A stretch of DNA of 64,000 nucleotides from UTCHB3 sp008363265 (GCA_045863055.1 BTUW01000001.1:248001-312000); one strand, 5' to 3'. Shown: positions 8,808-18,231, numbered from the stretch's first letter. Program-made: numbers and translations. The notes: generated by a model not told the origin, from the sequence alone.

Positions 8808-11045
8808 CTACCATTCACTGCTCGAAGTATCCACTTTTTTGTCTCCCCCTCCACCGACATGAGCTTTTTCGCAGACCGGGATCGCGGAGGCTTCACTCGC
8901 CAGAACGTAGTCGTTCACGACGGGACAACCTGGACCGGCCTTCTGCAGGAACCCCGGACCACCGGAGGCACAGAAGTCAATTTTCATCAGGTTCGGCGCC
9001 GAAACGGGAAATTCCTCACTCGGAAATTTCTTTGTCCTGTAAACATTTGCCATGAAGTCACCCCATATGGGCAGCGCGGCCGTACCGCCATAACCTCCCG
9101 GATACTTGATCCGGGCATCGTCGAATCCGATCCACACGATTGCCACTATCCTAGGGGTGAAGCCTGCAAACCAGGCATCGGTGAAGTTCTGAGTGGTACC
9201 GGTCTTCCCTGCAGCCGGACGGTCAAATTTCGCCTTCAGCGATGCGGCTGTACCTGATTTTACCACATCTTCCAGCATGCTGATCATCATCACTGAAGTT
9301 TCTTCCGAAATTGCCCGCCATTTGGAAGGTGTAAACGGCACCATTTCAGCACCGTCTCGGTCTTTGATCTTTTTAAACCAGTTAGGGGCAACATAAATAC
9401 CTTTGTTCGGGAATACCGAAAATGCACCTGCAAGTTCCAACGGAATTACCTCGGACGATCCCAGAGCGATAGTGGCATCATCGGCCAGTTTTGTCCGCAA
9501 TCCCATTTTTTCAGCAACCTGACGGATCTCGGGTATCTGAACCACACCATCAGTGATCATTCTGACTGCCATAATATTGACCGACTTGGCCAAACCTGTT
9601 CTGATCGGGAACACTCCCCCGCTCGAGCCGTCGGCATTCTTGGGAGAATAACCTCCCTTGAGTGGTTCGTTGGAAACTCTGAACTGGGGATAAACATTTT
9701 GTTTCTCGATCGCTGAAGCATAAACGATCGCCTTGTAAGTTGATCCCGGCTGTCGCCTGATCTGAGTTACATGATTCAGTCCAAAACCGCGTGTTGTGTC
9801 AGTACCGCCCACCATCGCCAAAATATGCCCTGTACCCACTTCAAGGGCGACAAAAGCCGCCTGCACCCGTGTGGCCTGGTATTTAACGGAATCAACAAAA
9901 CGCTTGTTTTTCTTTAACTCTTTGTAATAAGCTTCTTTTTCCTCTTTCGTGACGAGTATCTGATATTCCTCGTCATTCTTAATCGCTTTATCAAGAATAT
10001 TGTCGAGCAGTTTTTGTCTGCCTCCCCAACTCCAGTAACCATCGAAACCCCTCTGCAACCTGGCTACATTATTAAGAACAGCTTTATTGGCAATATTCTG
10101 CATTTCAAGATCGAGTGTGGTGTATATGTTCAGACCCGATGTAAGAACATCAACACCCGATACCTTTTCTCCCTGGATCATTTCATTTTTAACGTATTCA
10201 AGGAAGTAAGGAGCTTTGTTTACGATAACATCCCTTCTCTCACGCTTCAATTCGATCTTCATGGATGAATAACGATTGAACTCCTCCTCTGTCAGAAATC
10301 CATCCTCCATCATACTGCGGAGAACGAGGTTTCGTCTTTCGAGTGACCTTTCAGGGTAACGGATCGGATCAAAGTAAGTGGGAGATTTAAGGAGTGCCAC
10401 AAGAACAGCGGATTTCTCCGGAGTGAGTTCCCTGGCAGAGACGCCGAAAAAGTTCTTTGCCGCGCTCTCGATGCCGTATGAACGGCGCCCGAAATAGTTC
10501 AGGTTCAGATACATTGTCATGATCTCTGTCTTCGAAAAGGATCTCTCGATCTGAACAGCGGTGATCCACTCACGTATTTTACGCATCGCGAGATCTGATG
10601 AACTTTCATCTGAGTCTTTAAACTTGTAGAGGTTTCTGGCCAACTGTTGGGTGAGTGTGCTTGCTCCCTGCGGTTTTCCGAGAAAAATGGTTTTCACTGC
10701 TGCTTTTAGAATTCTGTCGACATCCACACCCCAGTGATCGAAGAATTTCTTGTCCTCGGTCGAAACAAGTGCTTCAACAAGGTTCCTGGGAAGATCTGAG
10801 TATTGTACTTCGACCCTGTTCTCCACATAGAAGTGGCCGAGCAATTCACCGTTTGTGTCAAACACTTTGCTCGCGAGATAGAACTTTGGATTTTCCAGCT
10901 CTTCGATCTCCGGCAGCCCCGCCTTAACCTTCATCCAAAATATGGCGAATACAAAAACCAGGAGGATGAAAACTCCCCCTGAGATCAGTAGATATTTTTG
11001 TTTTTTATTTTTCAGTAGTGGTGTGCTTTTCTTTTCTGCCATCAA
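8808..11045 (-). CDS. Class A penicillin-binding protein (PBP1A-type transglycosylase/transpeptidase)
   Basis: A 745-residue bifunctional peptidoglycan synthase. Residues about 18-38 are a signal anchor. The GT51 glycosyltransferase domain follows (ALVSTEDKKFFDHWGVDVDR, GASTLTQQLARNLY, with the catalytic Glu in STEDKKF). The transpeptidase domain has its three signatures: SxxK in GSTYKAIVYA, SxN in AKSVNIMAV and KTG in AAGKTGTTQNFTDAWFAG. It builds glycan strands and crosslinks them in the periplasm. The ATG overlaps the lpxH stop by four bases; a second ATG follows at once. It is the last gene of an M1 peptidase-lpxH-PBP operon, a natural envelope grouping. Confidence 0.95.
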   Translation of the reverse strand: MMAEKKSTPLLKNKKQKYLLISGGVFILLVFVFAIFWMKVKAGLPEIEELENPKFYLASKVFDTNGELLGHFYVENRVEVQYSDLPRNLVEALVSTEDKKFFDHWGVDVDRILKAAVKTIFLGKPQGASTLTQQLARNLYKFKDSDESSSDLAMRKIREWITAVQIERSFSKTEIMTMYLNLNYFGRRSYGIESAAKNFFGVSARELTPEKSAVLVALLKSPTYFDPIRYPERSLERRNLVLRSMMEDGFLTEEEFNRYSSMKIELKRERRDVIVNKAPYFLEYVKNEMIQGEKVSGVDVLTSGLNIYTTLDLEMQNIANKAVLNNVARLQRGFDGYWSWGGRQKLLDNILDKAIKNDEEYQILVTKEEKEAYYKELKKNKRFVDSVKYQATRVQAAFVALEVGTGHILAMVGGTDTTRGFGLNHVTQIRRQPGSTYKAIVYASAIEKQNVYPQFRVSNEPLKGGYSPKNADGSSGGVFPIRTGLAKSVNIMAVRMITDGVVQIPEIRQVAEKMGLRTKLADDATIALGSSEVIPLELAGAFSVFPNKGIYVAPNWFKKIKDRDGAEMVPFTPSKWRAISEETSVMMISMLEDVVKSGTAASLKAKFDRPAAGKTGTTQNFTDAWFAGFTPRIVAIVWIGFDDARIKYPGGYGGTAALPIWGDFMANVYRTKKFPSEEFPVSAPNLMKIDFCASGGPGFLQKAGPGCPVVNDYVLASEASAIPVCEKAHVGGGGDKKVDTSSSEW

Positions 11046-11794
11046 TTCAGATCCGTGATCTTAAAATCATTGTTTTCCAATACACCGTAGCATGGTTTGT
11101 CGAGCCATGATCCAAGGTTTGCGTAGAAACCATCTCCGCATTCAACAAATTTTCTTTTATGTGAGTGCCCAAATATAACAAAATCGAAGCCCTCTTTCAT
11201 CTTTTGTTCAGCCGCCTCTACCAGTCCATCGATTTTACCGTAGTCCTTCTGACCGGTATAGTGCCTTGAACCCTTGCTCGTGGAACGGGCAATCCAAAGC
11301 CCGAGATCGGGGTGGATAAGACCGTAAAGAAACTGGACCGTCTTGTTCCTGAGTACGGCTTTCAGCACTCTGTAACCATGGTCATTCTTCACATATCCGT
11401 CGCCGTGCGCAGCGAAAAGACGCGAATTGCCGTTCTCAATAACTAAATGGTCCTCAATAAGATTCACGCCGAGTTCTTTCGAAAAGAAATCACGGTGAAA
11501 GAAATCATGGTTTCCGATCAGGTAATGAACCTCAACTCCCCGTGAGGTCAATTCGTACAGTGCTGTAAGTGTCCTGAAAAATCCGCGCTGGTAAACCTGC
11601 CTGAACTCGAACCAGTAATCAAAAAGATCACCGACAATTACGAGAGAAGAACCCGCGGGGATTGAAGCTAAAAAACCGACAAGCAGCGTCTCACGCATTT
11701 TGTCAGACTCTTCAGGGCCTGATCCCAGATGGAGATCCGAGATGAAATAAACTTTTTCGAAGTTTTTACTTACTTTATCAGCCTTCTTTATCAT
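11042..11794 (-). CDS. lpxH: UDP-2,3-diacylglucosamine diphosphatase (Bacteroidota-type LpxH)
   Basis: A 250-residue calcineurin-type metallophosphoesterase. Metal-binding motifs are all present: SDLHLG (about 19-24), GDLFDYWFE, GNHDFFHRDF, HGDGYVKNDHGYR and GHSHKRKF. The stretch VQFLYGLIHPDLGLWIA matches the LpxH branch of this superfamily. The enzyme hydrolyses UDP-2,3-diacylglucosamine to lipid X at the inner membrane, a step in lipid A synthesis, which implies an outer membrane. Its start overlaps the M1 peptidase by 17 bases and its stop overlaps the PBP start by four. A general phosphoesterase is possible, but the sequence and neighbours fit LpxH. Confidence 0.86.
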   Translation of the reverse strand: MIKKADKVSKNFEKVYFISDLHLGSGPEESDKMRETLLVGFLASIPAGSSLVIVGDLFDYWFEFRQVYQRGFFRTLTALYELTSRGVEVHYLIGNHDFFHRDFFSKELGVNLIEDHLVIENGNSRLFAAHGDGYVKNDHGYRVLKAVLRNKTVQFLYGLIHPDLGLWIARSTSKGSRHYTGQKDYGKIDGLVEAAEQKMKEGFDFVIFGHSHKRKFVECGDGFYANLGSWLDKPCYGVLENNDFKITDLN

Positions 11795-13472
11795 CCACTA
11801 ACCTGAAAAGGAGGAAATTATCCGGATCAAGTTCCAGCCTGTCCGGTTTGAAATCCAGTTCAACCTCTATTACTTGGGTCTTCCTGTTCAATCTTGTTTT
11901 TTTCACCACGGTCTTACCGTTACCGGTATATCTTATATCAAGCAGAACATTATATACCCTGTTCTCGCTTTGCACCTGTTTGATCTCAACGGTTGAAATA
12001 TATTTTCCGTTCTTTTCAGCAGTGGTATGCTCTCCCACTTTGATGGCAACAATTCCCTCCCCTGAGCCAACCCATTGATCAAAGAAATCTCTGAGGTCAC
12101 GACCGGATGCCTTTTCAAAAATTTTAATCAGGTCTTCAGTTGACGCGTTACCGTACTTAAAAGTTTCGTAGTACTCTCGAATTGCTGTGAAGAACTTTTC
12201 GTCACCGGTTTCATTCCGAAGCATTCTTAAGACCCATGCACCCTTGATATAAACACGCGCCGCAAAAAGATCCTCCGGATTCAGGAGGGGTCCTTTCAGG
12301 TACTCAGGTTCTTTGGCGTATATCAAAGCCCGCGCGAGGGTGTTTGTTTTTTCCTTCCTGTCGAGTTCTTCCAGGTACAGCCATTCACAAAAAGTGGCAA
12401 ATCCCTCGTTCAACCAAATATCACCCCATCCTTTCGGTGAAACCGAGTTTCCGAACCATTGGTGCGCGAGTTCATGAATAAAGATATTCTGCTGTGCAGG
12501 ATAGTCATCTATGAGACGGCTCCCGAAACCAGAGACTGTCGGATACTCCATCGCCCCCGACTGCCAAAGAAATGCTGCCACGGAATATTTTTCACCCGGA
12601 AACGGGTATTCACCAAAATATTTTTCAAACACTTCAATAAAATGTTTGTGATCATCGAGTATCCTGTCAAATTTTGAACCCTGCCAGGGAAGCCCGAAAA
12701 CATACAAGGGAAGCACTTTTCCTGATGTCGTGCTTTGATACTCTGACCGACCCACAACGTAACGGGAAGTGAAAAACGAGATCAGATATGTCGGCAACGG
12801 AATACCGGACCGCCAGTAGTATGTCCGCAGGCCCTCCGCCCCATTGGTGGAGACTGAATCGAGTAACCCAAGAGACACCGATGTAAGTGAAGAATCCGCT
12901 GTGATTGCAAAACTCACCAGAGCTTTATCGTCCGGAGTGTCGTTGCAGACAAGCCAGTCATTCGCGTTCTCGGGTTCATTCAGGGTATACACAACCTCGA
13001 CCTTGTTGATCCTGCCAAAAAAGAAGTTTCTTTTTCTTGAGGGGTCACCCGAATACTCAACAACTATTTCAGTGGTATCCCCTTTCTTCAAGTCTGAATC
13101 GAACATCAATCGGTCGCTGACATGTGAAAATTCGATCTGTTTTTTACCCATTGTCAGGTTCCGGACCGTAAGATCGCTGGAAAGATCAAATTCCAAACGT
13201 TCGATATCCGATACCGGAGTGAGGGTTACCCTAACTTTATTATCAATTTTCTTCTTTACCGGATCTACGAACATCGAAATATCGTAGCGAAGCACATCGT
13301 AATTTCTGGTGGAATACCCGGTGCCAATGCGCTTGATATGGTATCCTTTCCAGGCGAAGTCCCCATGGTCCGTGGCATTCGGGCCATTTAACAGGGCGTT
13401 CCATCCAAAAAGAAAAGCGGCAATTGTTGAGAGTGAAAAAACTGTCAATATTTTCAAATTCTGATAATTCAT
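11778..13472 (-). CDS. M1 family zinc metallopeptidase, exported or membrane-anchored
   Basis: A 564-residue aminopeptidase-like protein. The N-terminus is a hydrophobic export or anchor segment (ILTVFSLSTIAAFLFGWNALL, residues about 8-28). The zinc site is IHELAHQWFGNSV with the third ligand in IWLNEGFATF, the HExxH-x18-E arrangement of family M1. The exopeptidase motif appears as SGAMEYP rather than GAMEN, so the Asn is replaced by Tyr. The C-terminal domain is short (TIEVELDFKPDRLELDPDN-like beta end) compared with PepN. It probably trims peptides in the periplasm. It is the first gene of the operon with lpxH and PBP1A. The spacer upstream (13473-13664) shows nothing definite. Confidence 0.88.
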   Translation of the reverse strand: MNYQNLKILTVFSLSTIAAFLFGWNALLNGPNATDHGDFAWKGYHIKRIGTGYSTRNYDVLRYDISMFVDPVKKKIDNKVRVTLTPVSDIERLEFDLSSDLTVRNLTMGKKQIEFSHVSDRLMFDSDLKKGDTTEIVVEYSGDPSRKRNFFFGRINKVEVVYTLNEPENANDWLVCNDTPDDKALVSFAITADSSLTSVSLGLLDSVSTNGAEGLRTYYWRSGIPLPTYLISFFTSRYVVGRSEYQSTTSGKVLPLYVFGLPWQGSKFDRILDDHKHFIEVFEKYFGEYPFPGEKYSVAAFLWQSGAMEYPTVSGFGSRLIDDYPAQQNIFIHELAHQWFGNSVSPKGWGDIWLNEGFATFCEWLYLEELDRKEKTNTLARALIYAKEPEYLKGPLLNPEDLFAARVYIKGAWVLRMLRNETGDEKFFTAIREYYETFKYGNASTEDLIKIFEKASGRDLRDFFDQWVGSGEGIVAIKVGEHTTAEKNGKYISTVEIKQVQSENRVYNVLLDIRYTGNGKTVVKKTRLNRKTQVIEVELDFKPDRLELDPDNFLLFRLVDDKEG

Positions 13473-13664
13473 GAGGCCAAATTTAACGAAACGTGAAGAA
13501 TTATAGTTGAATCAATCTTATTGACCATTTTATCCATCAGCCATTGAACGTGGCTTTAACCTGTTTCACCGTGTAAAATCATCATTCACCGAAATTCCAA
13601 AAATTGGAGAAACGCTTCCCTTATGTTTACGTTCGAACTTTAACTGATTCCAACGGAGACACAC

Positions 13665-13868
13665 ATGATAACATTAACGTATATTTTAGTGAGCATTGTA
13701 GCCACCATGACTATAGGATTTACGATCCTTGCCGCGACACTGCGTTCACGAAATACCGTGAATGCACTTGATCCCGCAAATATGCAGACACTCATGTCAT
13801 ACACGGTAATTGACAATCACGGCGGATATCTGGATAATTACGACGATAACGAATCCTCTGATTACTAA
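13665..13868 (+). CDS. Small single-pass membrane protein, possibly interrupted by an in-frame stop
   Basis: A 67-residue protein with an N-terminal membrane helix (LTYILVSIVATMTIGFTILAA) and an acidic, Tyr- and Asn-rich tail ending in DNYDDNESSDY. A GGAGA ribosome-binding site lies 7 bases before the ATG. I do not recognise a family. The reading frame stops at TAA 13866-13868, but the same frame continues open for another 45 codons with a similar Tyr/Asn/Asp-rich composition to a second TAA at 14004-14006, just ahead of a terminator. The gene may be a truncated version of a longer 112-residue protein. Confidence 0.6.
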   Translation: MITLTYILVSIVATMTIGFTILAATLRSRNTVNALDPANMQTLMSYTVIDNHGGYLDNYDDNESSDY

Positions 13869-14006
13869 AACGACCGGTTCGAAGAAGATTTCAATTACCA
13901 CTCCCAACCGGTCTATCAGAATGATTATGCGCCCGGTTTCGCATATCAACTGACTGCAGTGAACCACTATCAGGTTAAGAAACCCGCCTACCTGCACTTC
14001 AGATAA
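13869..14006 (+). other. In-frame open extension downstream of the small membrane protein stop
   Basis: This stretch stays in the frame of the gene ending at 13868 and reads NDRFEEDFNYHS, QPVYQNDYAPGF, AYQLTAVNHYQV, KKPAYLHFR before TAA. It contains no Met or other likely start, so it is not an independent gene. Its composition continues that of the upstream tail. A nonsense mutation, stop-codon readthrough, a sequencing error or chance are all possible; 45 open codons by chance is not rare. Confidence 0.4.
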
Positions 14007-14025
14007 ATCAAATATTGGAATATTT

Positions 14026-14060
14026 AAAGGCTGCCGAAACCGGCAGCCTTTTTCTTTTTT
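14026..14060 (+). terminator. Rho-independent terminator after the small membrane protein
   Basis: GGCTGCCG (14029-14036), loop AAAC, CGGCAGCC (14041-14048), then a T-rich run to 14060. It follows the second in-frame stop at 14006 by about 20 bases. Confidence 0.9.
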
Positions 14061-14182
14061 AAAGCTTTTTTTGAACAGAACCCCGTTGTTTTTAATAAAA
14101 ATTATCGTAAATTTAGGTGTTAACTCAAATATCTCTCTCGAACCGGGGGAGAAATCATCATCTCAACAAATAGGAGTGATCC

Positions 14183-15886
14183 ATGAATAAAGTAACTACT
14201 TTCTTCCTGTCGCTTTTTCTCATCGTTGCCTTCGTCTCCACCGAGGCCACAAATATCCAGAATCCCAAAAAGGTTTCGAAGGATCAGGTCGTAAGAGGCA
14301 CTGAAGATGGTACCTGGATAATCCAGAATACCGGATTCGCTACCGCTTCAAGAGGTATCAATTATATCTCTGTTGTGAATAACAACGTTGTTTGGGCTGC
14401 TGCCTACAATGGTACTTCAACCACCACCTATATCACAGAGTACACCAAGACCACAAACGGCGGTACTAACTGGACTCCCGGTGTTCCAACCGGATACACA
14501 AGTGGCTGGGGTTCATCGATGATCTTCGGTACAAGCGCAACCACGGCTTACATGCCTGTGTTCAATGCAACCGCTGGTGGCGGAAGAATCCTTAAGACGA
14601 CCGATGGCGGTACCACATGGGTTCACCAGACAACCGCAACATTCGCGGCTCCTGCCGGCTTCCCTAACGTCCTTCATTTCTTCAATGAGAACGAAGGATT
14701 TACCATGGGCGATCCCAATGGTGGATATTTTGAGATTTATACAACTGCCAACGGCGGTGACACCTGGACACGCGTTGCCCAGGCAAATCTTCCTGCTCCT
14801 GTTGCAGCTGATGAGTACGGCGTGGTTGGTTACTACAGCGCGGTCGGAAACTCTGCATGGTTCACCACCAACAAAGGCAGAATTATCAAAACAACAGATA
14901 AGGGTGCCACATGGTCAGCCCTTACTACACCTATTGCAGTAGGCAACCAGTTCAAGATCGAAATGCGAGACCAGAACAACGGCATCATCCTTGATGTTAT
15001 TGCAGCAACCCCTCTTTATTACAGAACCACAGATGGTGGAGCAACATGGTCACCAATTGTTGCTTCCGGTAATTTCTATGATGCAGACTACTGCTACGTA
15101 CCCGGAACCCTGAATGCTTGGGTTTCCACCGGTTCAACCACGGGTTTTACAGGTTGTTCATATTCGATCAACGATGGTACCACCTGGACTGACTATACAT
15201 CACAGGTTGGCCTCCAGCACCTCGCTGTCGCCTTCTTCGATAACACCACAGGCTGGGCCGGTGCTTTCAATACCAGTGCAACTGTTGGCGGTATCTACAA
15301 ATTCAACGGTCAGGTTGCACCTCCGGTTCCTGTCGAACTAACATCATTCACAGCCAGCGCTTCACAGAGCGGTGTAAATCTCGTTTGGGAGACCGCGACA
15401 GAGATAAACAACTATGGCTTCGAAGTTGAAAGAAGTTTCGATAACGGTACTTTCACAACAGTTGCTTTCATCAATGGTAAAGGTACAACAACTGAACGTC
15501 AGGTATACAGCTTCACGGATCAGATCAGCCTGACGGGTAAAACATATTACAGACTCCGTCAGATCGATAACGACGGAAGATTTGAATATTCCGATATCGT
15601 TGAAGTTGACAATTCGATCCCTGAATCATTCTCGATGAGCCAGAACTTCCCGAACCCGTTCAATCCTTCAACAAGAATCCAGTTCTCGATCCCACAGGAG
15701 AGCCAGGTTGAACTGAGCATTTTTGATGCTTCAGGTAAACTCGTTGACAATCTTGTATCAGAGGTTAAAGGAGCTGGCTATCATGAAGTTATCTGGAACG
15801 CGTCATCGCACGCTTCAGGTGTTTACTTCGCTCAGATCAAAGCCGGTAAGTTCGTTAAAAATATCAAGATGACACTTCTTAAGTGA
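14183..15886 (+). CDS. Secreted BNR/Ycf48-like repeat protein with type IX sorting domain
   Basis: A 567-residue exported protein. Residues 1-22 are a signal peptide (KVTTFFLSLFLIVAFVSTEA). Residues about 35-370 hold repeated units of the form TTDGGTTW, TTANGGDTW, TTDKGATW and TTDGGATW, the hallmark of sialidase/photosystem-assembly-like beta-propellers. Residues about 375-480 form a beta-rich module (VPVELTSFTASASQSGVNLVWETATEIN...), common before sorting domains in this phylum. The last 80 residues are a type A T9SS sorting domain (FPNPFNPSTRIQFSIPQ, ending GKFVKNIKMTLLK). It should cross the outer membrane by the type IX system and be surface-bound or released. An AGGAG site precedes the ATG. 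Terminators flank the gene on both sides, so it is monocistronic. Confidence 0.93.
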   Translation: MNKVTTFFLSLFLIVAFVSTEATNIQNPKKVSKDQVVRGTEDGTWIIQNTGFATASRGINYISVVNNNVVWAAAYNGTSTTTYITEYTKTTNGGTNWTPGVPTGYTSGWGSSMIFGTSATTAYMPVFNATAGGGRILKTTDGGTTWVHQTTATFAAPAGFPNVLHFFNENEGFTMGDPNGGYFEIYTTANGGDTWTRVAQANLPAPVAADEYGVVGYYSAVGNSAWFTTNKGRIIKTTDKGATWSALTTPIAVGNQFKIEMRDQNNGIILDVIAATPLYYRTTDGGATWSPIVASGNFYDADYCYVPGTLNAWVSTGSTTGFTGCSYSINDGTTWTDYTSQVGLQHLAVAFFDNTTGWAGAFNTSATVGGIYKFNGQVAPPVPVELTSFTASASQSGVNLVWETATEINNYGFEVERSFDNGTFTTVAFINGKGTTTERQVYSFTDQISLTGKTYYRLRQIDNDGRFEYSDIVEVDNSIPESFSMSQNFPNPFNPSTRIQFSIPQESQVELSIFDASGKLVDNLVSEVKGAGYHEVIWNASSHASGVYFAQIKAGKFVKNIKMTLLK

Positions 15887-15901
15887 TCACCTGAATTATT
15901 C

Positions 15902-15940
15902 AAAAAAAAGGCTTGTCGATCACCGGCAAGCCTTTTTTGT
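15902..15940. terminator. Bidirectional terminator between the T9SS protein and queC
   Basis: GGCTTGTCG (15910-15918) pairs with CGGCAAGCC (15924-15932) around loop ATCAC with one G-U pair. It is flanked by an A run on one side and a T run on the other, so it works for both converging genes. Confidence 0.92.
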
Positions 15941-16630
15941 TTATAAGATGTACTCGATCGGATCTGGTACTCCGGCTTGCTCAAAGCCATGTTTTCTTAG
16001 GAGGCAGCTATCGCACTCACCACACGACTTTCCGTCAGGTGCCGGATCATAGCATGAGTGGGTAATTGAGTAGTCGACCCCGAGACGCAGGCCAAGTTCA
16101 ATTATTCCCTTCTTGCTGAGGTCCTGAAGAGGCGCGTGGATCTTGAGGTGCGTTGTTCCTTCAACACCAACCTTGGTGGCAAGATTTGCCATCCTCTCAA
16201 ACGCGGAGATATATTCCGGTCTGCAGTCAGGGTAACCGCTATAGTCGATGGCGTTGACCCCGATAAAAATATCATCTGCTTTCAGCACTTCCGCTAACGC
16301 CAACGCGTACGAAAGGAATATCGTGTTTCTCGCCGGAACGTAAGTTACCGGAATATCCTTACTCATTTCACTCTCTTCACGGTGCTTCGGCACATCGATG
16401 TTTGCCGTCAGTGCGGATCCACCGATAACTTTGAGATCAATATCGATAACGAGGTGATCTTTTGCTCCGAAATATTCAGCAACCCTTTTTGCAGAGATCA
16501 ACTCCTGTTTGTGCCTCTGTCCGTAATTAAAGCTCAGACAGTAGATTTCATATCCTTCATTCTTTGCAACTGCAGCGACGGTCGTTGAATCCAATCCCCC
16601 GCTGGTTAGCACCACAGCCCTTTTGGCCAT
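15941..16630 (-). CDS. queC: 7-cyano-7-deazaguanine (preQ0) synthase
   Basis: A 229-residue enzyme with the PP-loop ATP pyrophosphatase motif SGGLDSTT near the start, NYGQRHKQEL, and the C-terminal zinc site SCGECDSCLLRKHGF preceded by THSCYDP. QueC converts 7-carboxy-7-deazaguanine to preQ0 using ATP and ammonia, in queuosine synthesis. No other queuosine gene lies in the window and no preQ1 riboswitch is evident in the 77-base AT-rich spacer shared with the divergent gene at 16708. Length and motifs are normal for the family. Confidence 0.96.
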   Translation of the reverse strand: MAKRAVVLTSGGLDSTTVAAVAKNEGYEIYCLSFNYGQRHKQELISAKRVAEYFGAKDHLVIDIDLKVIGGSALTANIDVPKHREESEMSKDIPVTYVPARNTIFLSYALALAEVLKADDIFIGVNAIDYSGYPDCRPEYISAFERMANLATKVGVEGTTHLKIHAPLQDLSKKGIIELGLRLGVDYSITHSCYDPAPDGKSCGECDSCLLRKHGFEQAGVPDPIEYIL

Positions 16631-16707
16631 CTTTCACTCTTTTTTTAATTCTTTTGAAATGGTTAAGTTTATTTTTTTAATATTCAAATCTAAGTAACGC
16701 GGCTCAA

Positions 16708-18162
16708 ATGTCAAATCAAACGGCTGAAAAGCAGTTTCGCTTCAAGATCCTTATCGTCGACGATGTCCCAAAAAATATCCAGGTACTCGGGAGTCTTCTG
16801 TTCCATGAGAACCTTGATGTCTCGTTTGCCTCCAGCGGTCAGGATGCGATTGACATACTCAGAGAGAACCCCGTCGACCTCATCCTCCTCGATGTGATGA
16901 TGCCCGGTATGGATGGGTTTGAAACCTGCCAAAAATTGAAATCCGATCCTAAAACCGCACAGACACCTGTAATCTTCATGACTGCATTGAACGAGGTGCA
17001 TGACAAGGTCAGAGGATTTCAGGCCGGCGCGGTCGATTTCATCAGCAAGCCTTTCGAAAGTGAGGAAGTGCTGGCGAGAGTGAAGAGCCAACTCAAGATC
17101 AGGGCACTTCAGGCTGAACTCGAAGAAAAGATCACTGAACTGGAAAAAAGGAACCGCTTCATCACCGGTGTATTCGGAACATACCTTTCTGATGAGATAG
17201 TGGAGAGTATTCTTGAGGATCCCGCTAAGATCAAGCCAGGTGGTGAGCTACGAACAGTTTCGATACTGATGGCAGACCTTCGCGGTTTCTCCTCCTCAGC
17301 CGAGACCCTCTCCCCTGCCGGTACCCTGCAATTGCTCAATCTCTTCATTGGAAGAATGACAGATATTATTCTTTCATTCGAGGGAACAATTGATGAAGTG
17401 CTGGGTGACGCACTCCTCGTAATATTCGGTGCCCCGCTTGAGAGATCAGATCATGCTGACAGGGCCGTGGCCTGCGCCCTGACTATGCAAAATGAAGTGA
17501 GACTCTTGAACCGCGAACTGAAAGAACGCGGATTACCCGAGGTACAGATGGGTATCGGGATAAACTCGGGAGAAGTGATTGTCGGAAACATCGGTTCTCC
17601 AAAACGACTGAAATACGGTGTGGTCGGCAGAAACGTGAACCTGACTGCAAGAATAGAGAGCTTCACTGTCGGATTTCAAACCCTCGTTTCAGAGCAGACC
17701 GTGAACCTCGTTTCGGGTGAGATAACTGTACGCGATGTATACAAGGTTAACCCTAAAGGTGTGATCAAGCCTGTGCATTTGTTCGACATTGCATCAATAT
17801 CCGGGACTTTCAATGCTGCGCTTGAGACCGGACAGAGTGAAACCCGTACTGTAACTTCGGGTATTAGTGCGACATTTGAGGTTATGGAGGAGTCAGAATC
17901 CGAGAGGACGATCTGCAGCGGCGAACTCAGGAATGTCTCCATTACGGGAGGGGTTCTCGGCTGTAATCGCGGACTAAGCCCTTTTTCCAATCTGAAAATG
18001 AGCCTTTACGCACATGAGCAGGAAGAAGTACTTGAAACCGTTTACGCCAAAGTGATTACAAAAGAGCCTGATGGTGAATACCGCATAGTTTTTACTTCGC
18101 ATTTTATCCAACTCGAAAATTTTATCAGTAAATTCACCACAACTCGTGAGGAGCTGAACTGA
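16708..18162 (+). CDS. Response regulator with class III nucleotide cyclase domain
   Basis: A 484-residue cytoplasmic protein. Residues 10-130 are a receiver domain (acidic pair D18/D19, phospho-acceptor D62 in LLDVMMPG, K114 in SKPF). A helical linker (132-165) leads to a class III cyclase domain (about 180-360). The cyclase keeps both metal aspartates (D190 in MADLRGF, D234 in LGDALL) and the transition-state Asn311 and Arg315 (VGRNVNLTARIE). The residue that usually reads the purine is Glu230, where adenylate cyclases have Lys, and the partner site is Gly304; this resembles guanylate cyclases. Residues about 395-480 look like a degenerate PilZ domain (NVSITGG) without an RxxxR motif. The hybrid kinase gene begins 69 bases downstream and is a likely phosphodonor. 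Confidence 0.9.
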   Translation: MSNQTAEKQFRFKILIVDDVPKNIQVLGSLLFHENLDVSFASSGQDAIDILRENPVDLILLDVMMPGMDGFETCQKLKSDPKTAQTPVIFMTALNEVHDKVRGFQAGAVDFISKPFESEEVLARVKSQLKIRALQAELEEKITELEKRNRFITGVFGTYLSDEIVESILEDPAKIKPGGELRTVSILMADLRGFSSSAETLSPAGTLQLLNLFIGRMTDIILSFEGTIDEVLGDALLVIFGAPLERSDHADRAVACALTMQNEVRLLNRELKERGLPEVQMGIGINSGEVIVGNIGSPKRLKYGVVGRNVNLTARIESFTVGFQTLVSEQTVNLVSGEITVRDVYKVNPKGVIKPVHLFDIASISGTFNAALETGQSETRTVTSGISATFEVMEESESERTICSGELRNVSITGGVLGCNRGLSPFSNLKMSLYAHEQEEVLETVYAKVITKEPDGEYRIVFTSHFIQLENFISKFTTTREELN

Positions 18163-18231
18163 TGGACGGATTATCCCAGTTCTGCAGACAAAAGCCTTCT
18201 TCCCGGTTGAGAACACCCGGATGGTGAATAG

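Noticed and set aside
16631..16707. preQ1 riboswitch ahead of queC
   Set aside because: The spacer is only 77 bases of AT-rich sequence with no visible pseudoknot-forming C and A tracts.
16708..18162. c-di-GMP-binding PilZ domain at the cyclase C-terminus
   Set aside because: The NxSxxG-like NVSITGG is present but the required RxxxR motif is not found upstream, so binding is not claimed.
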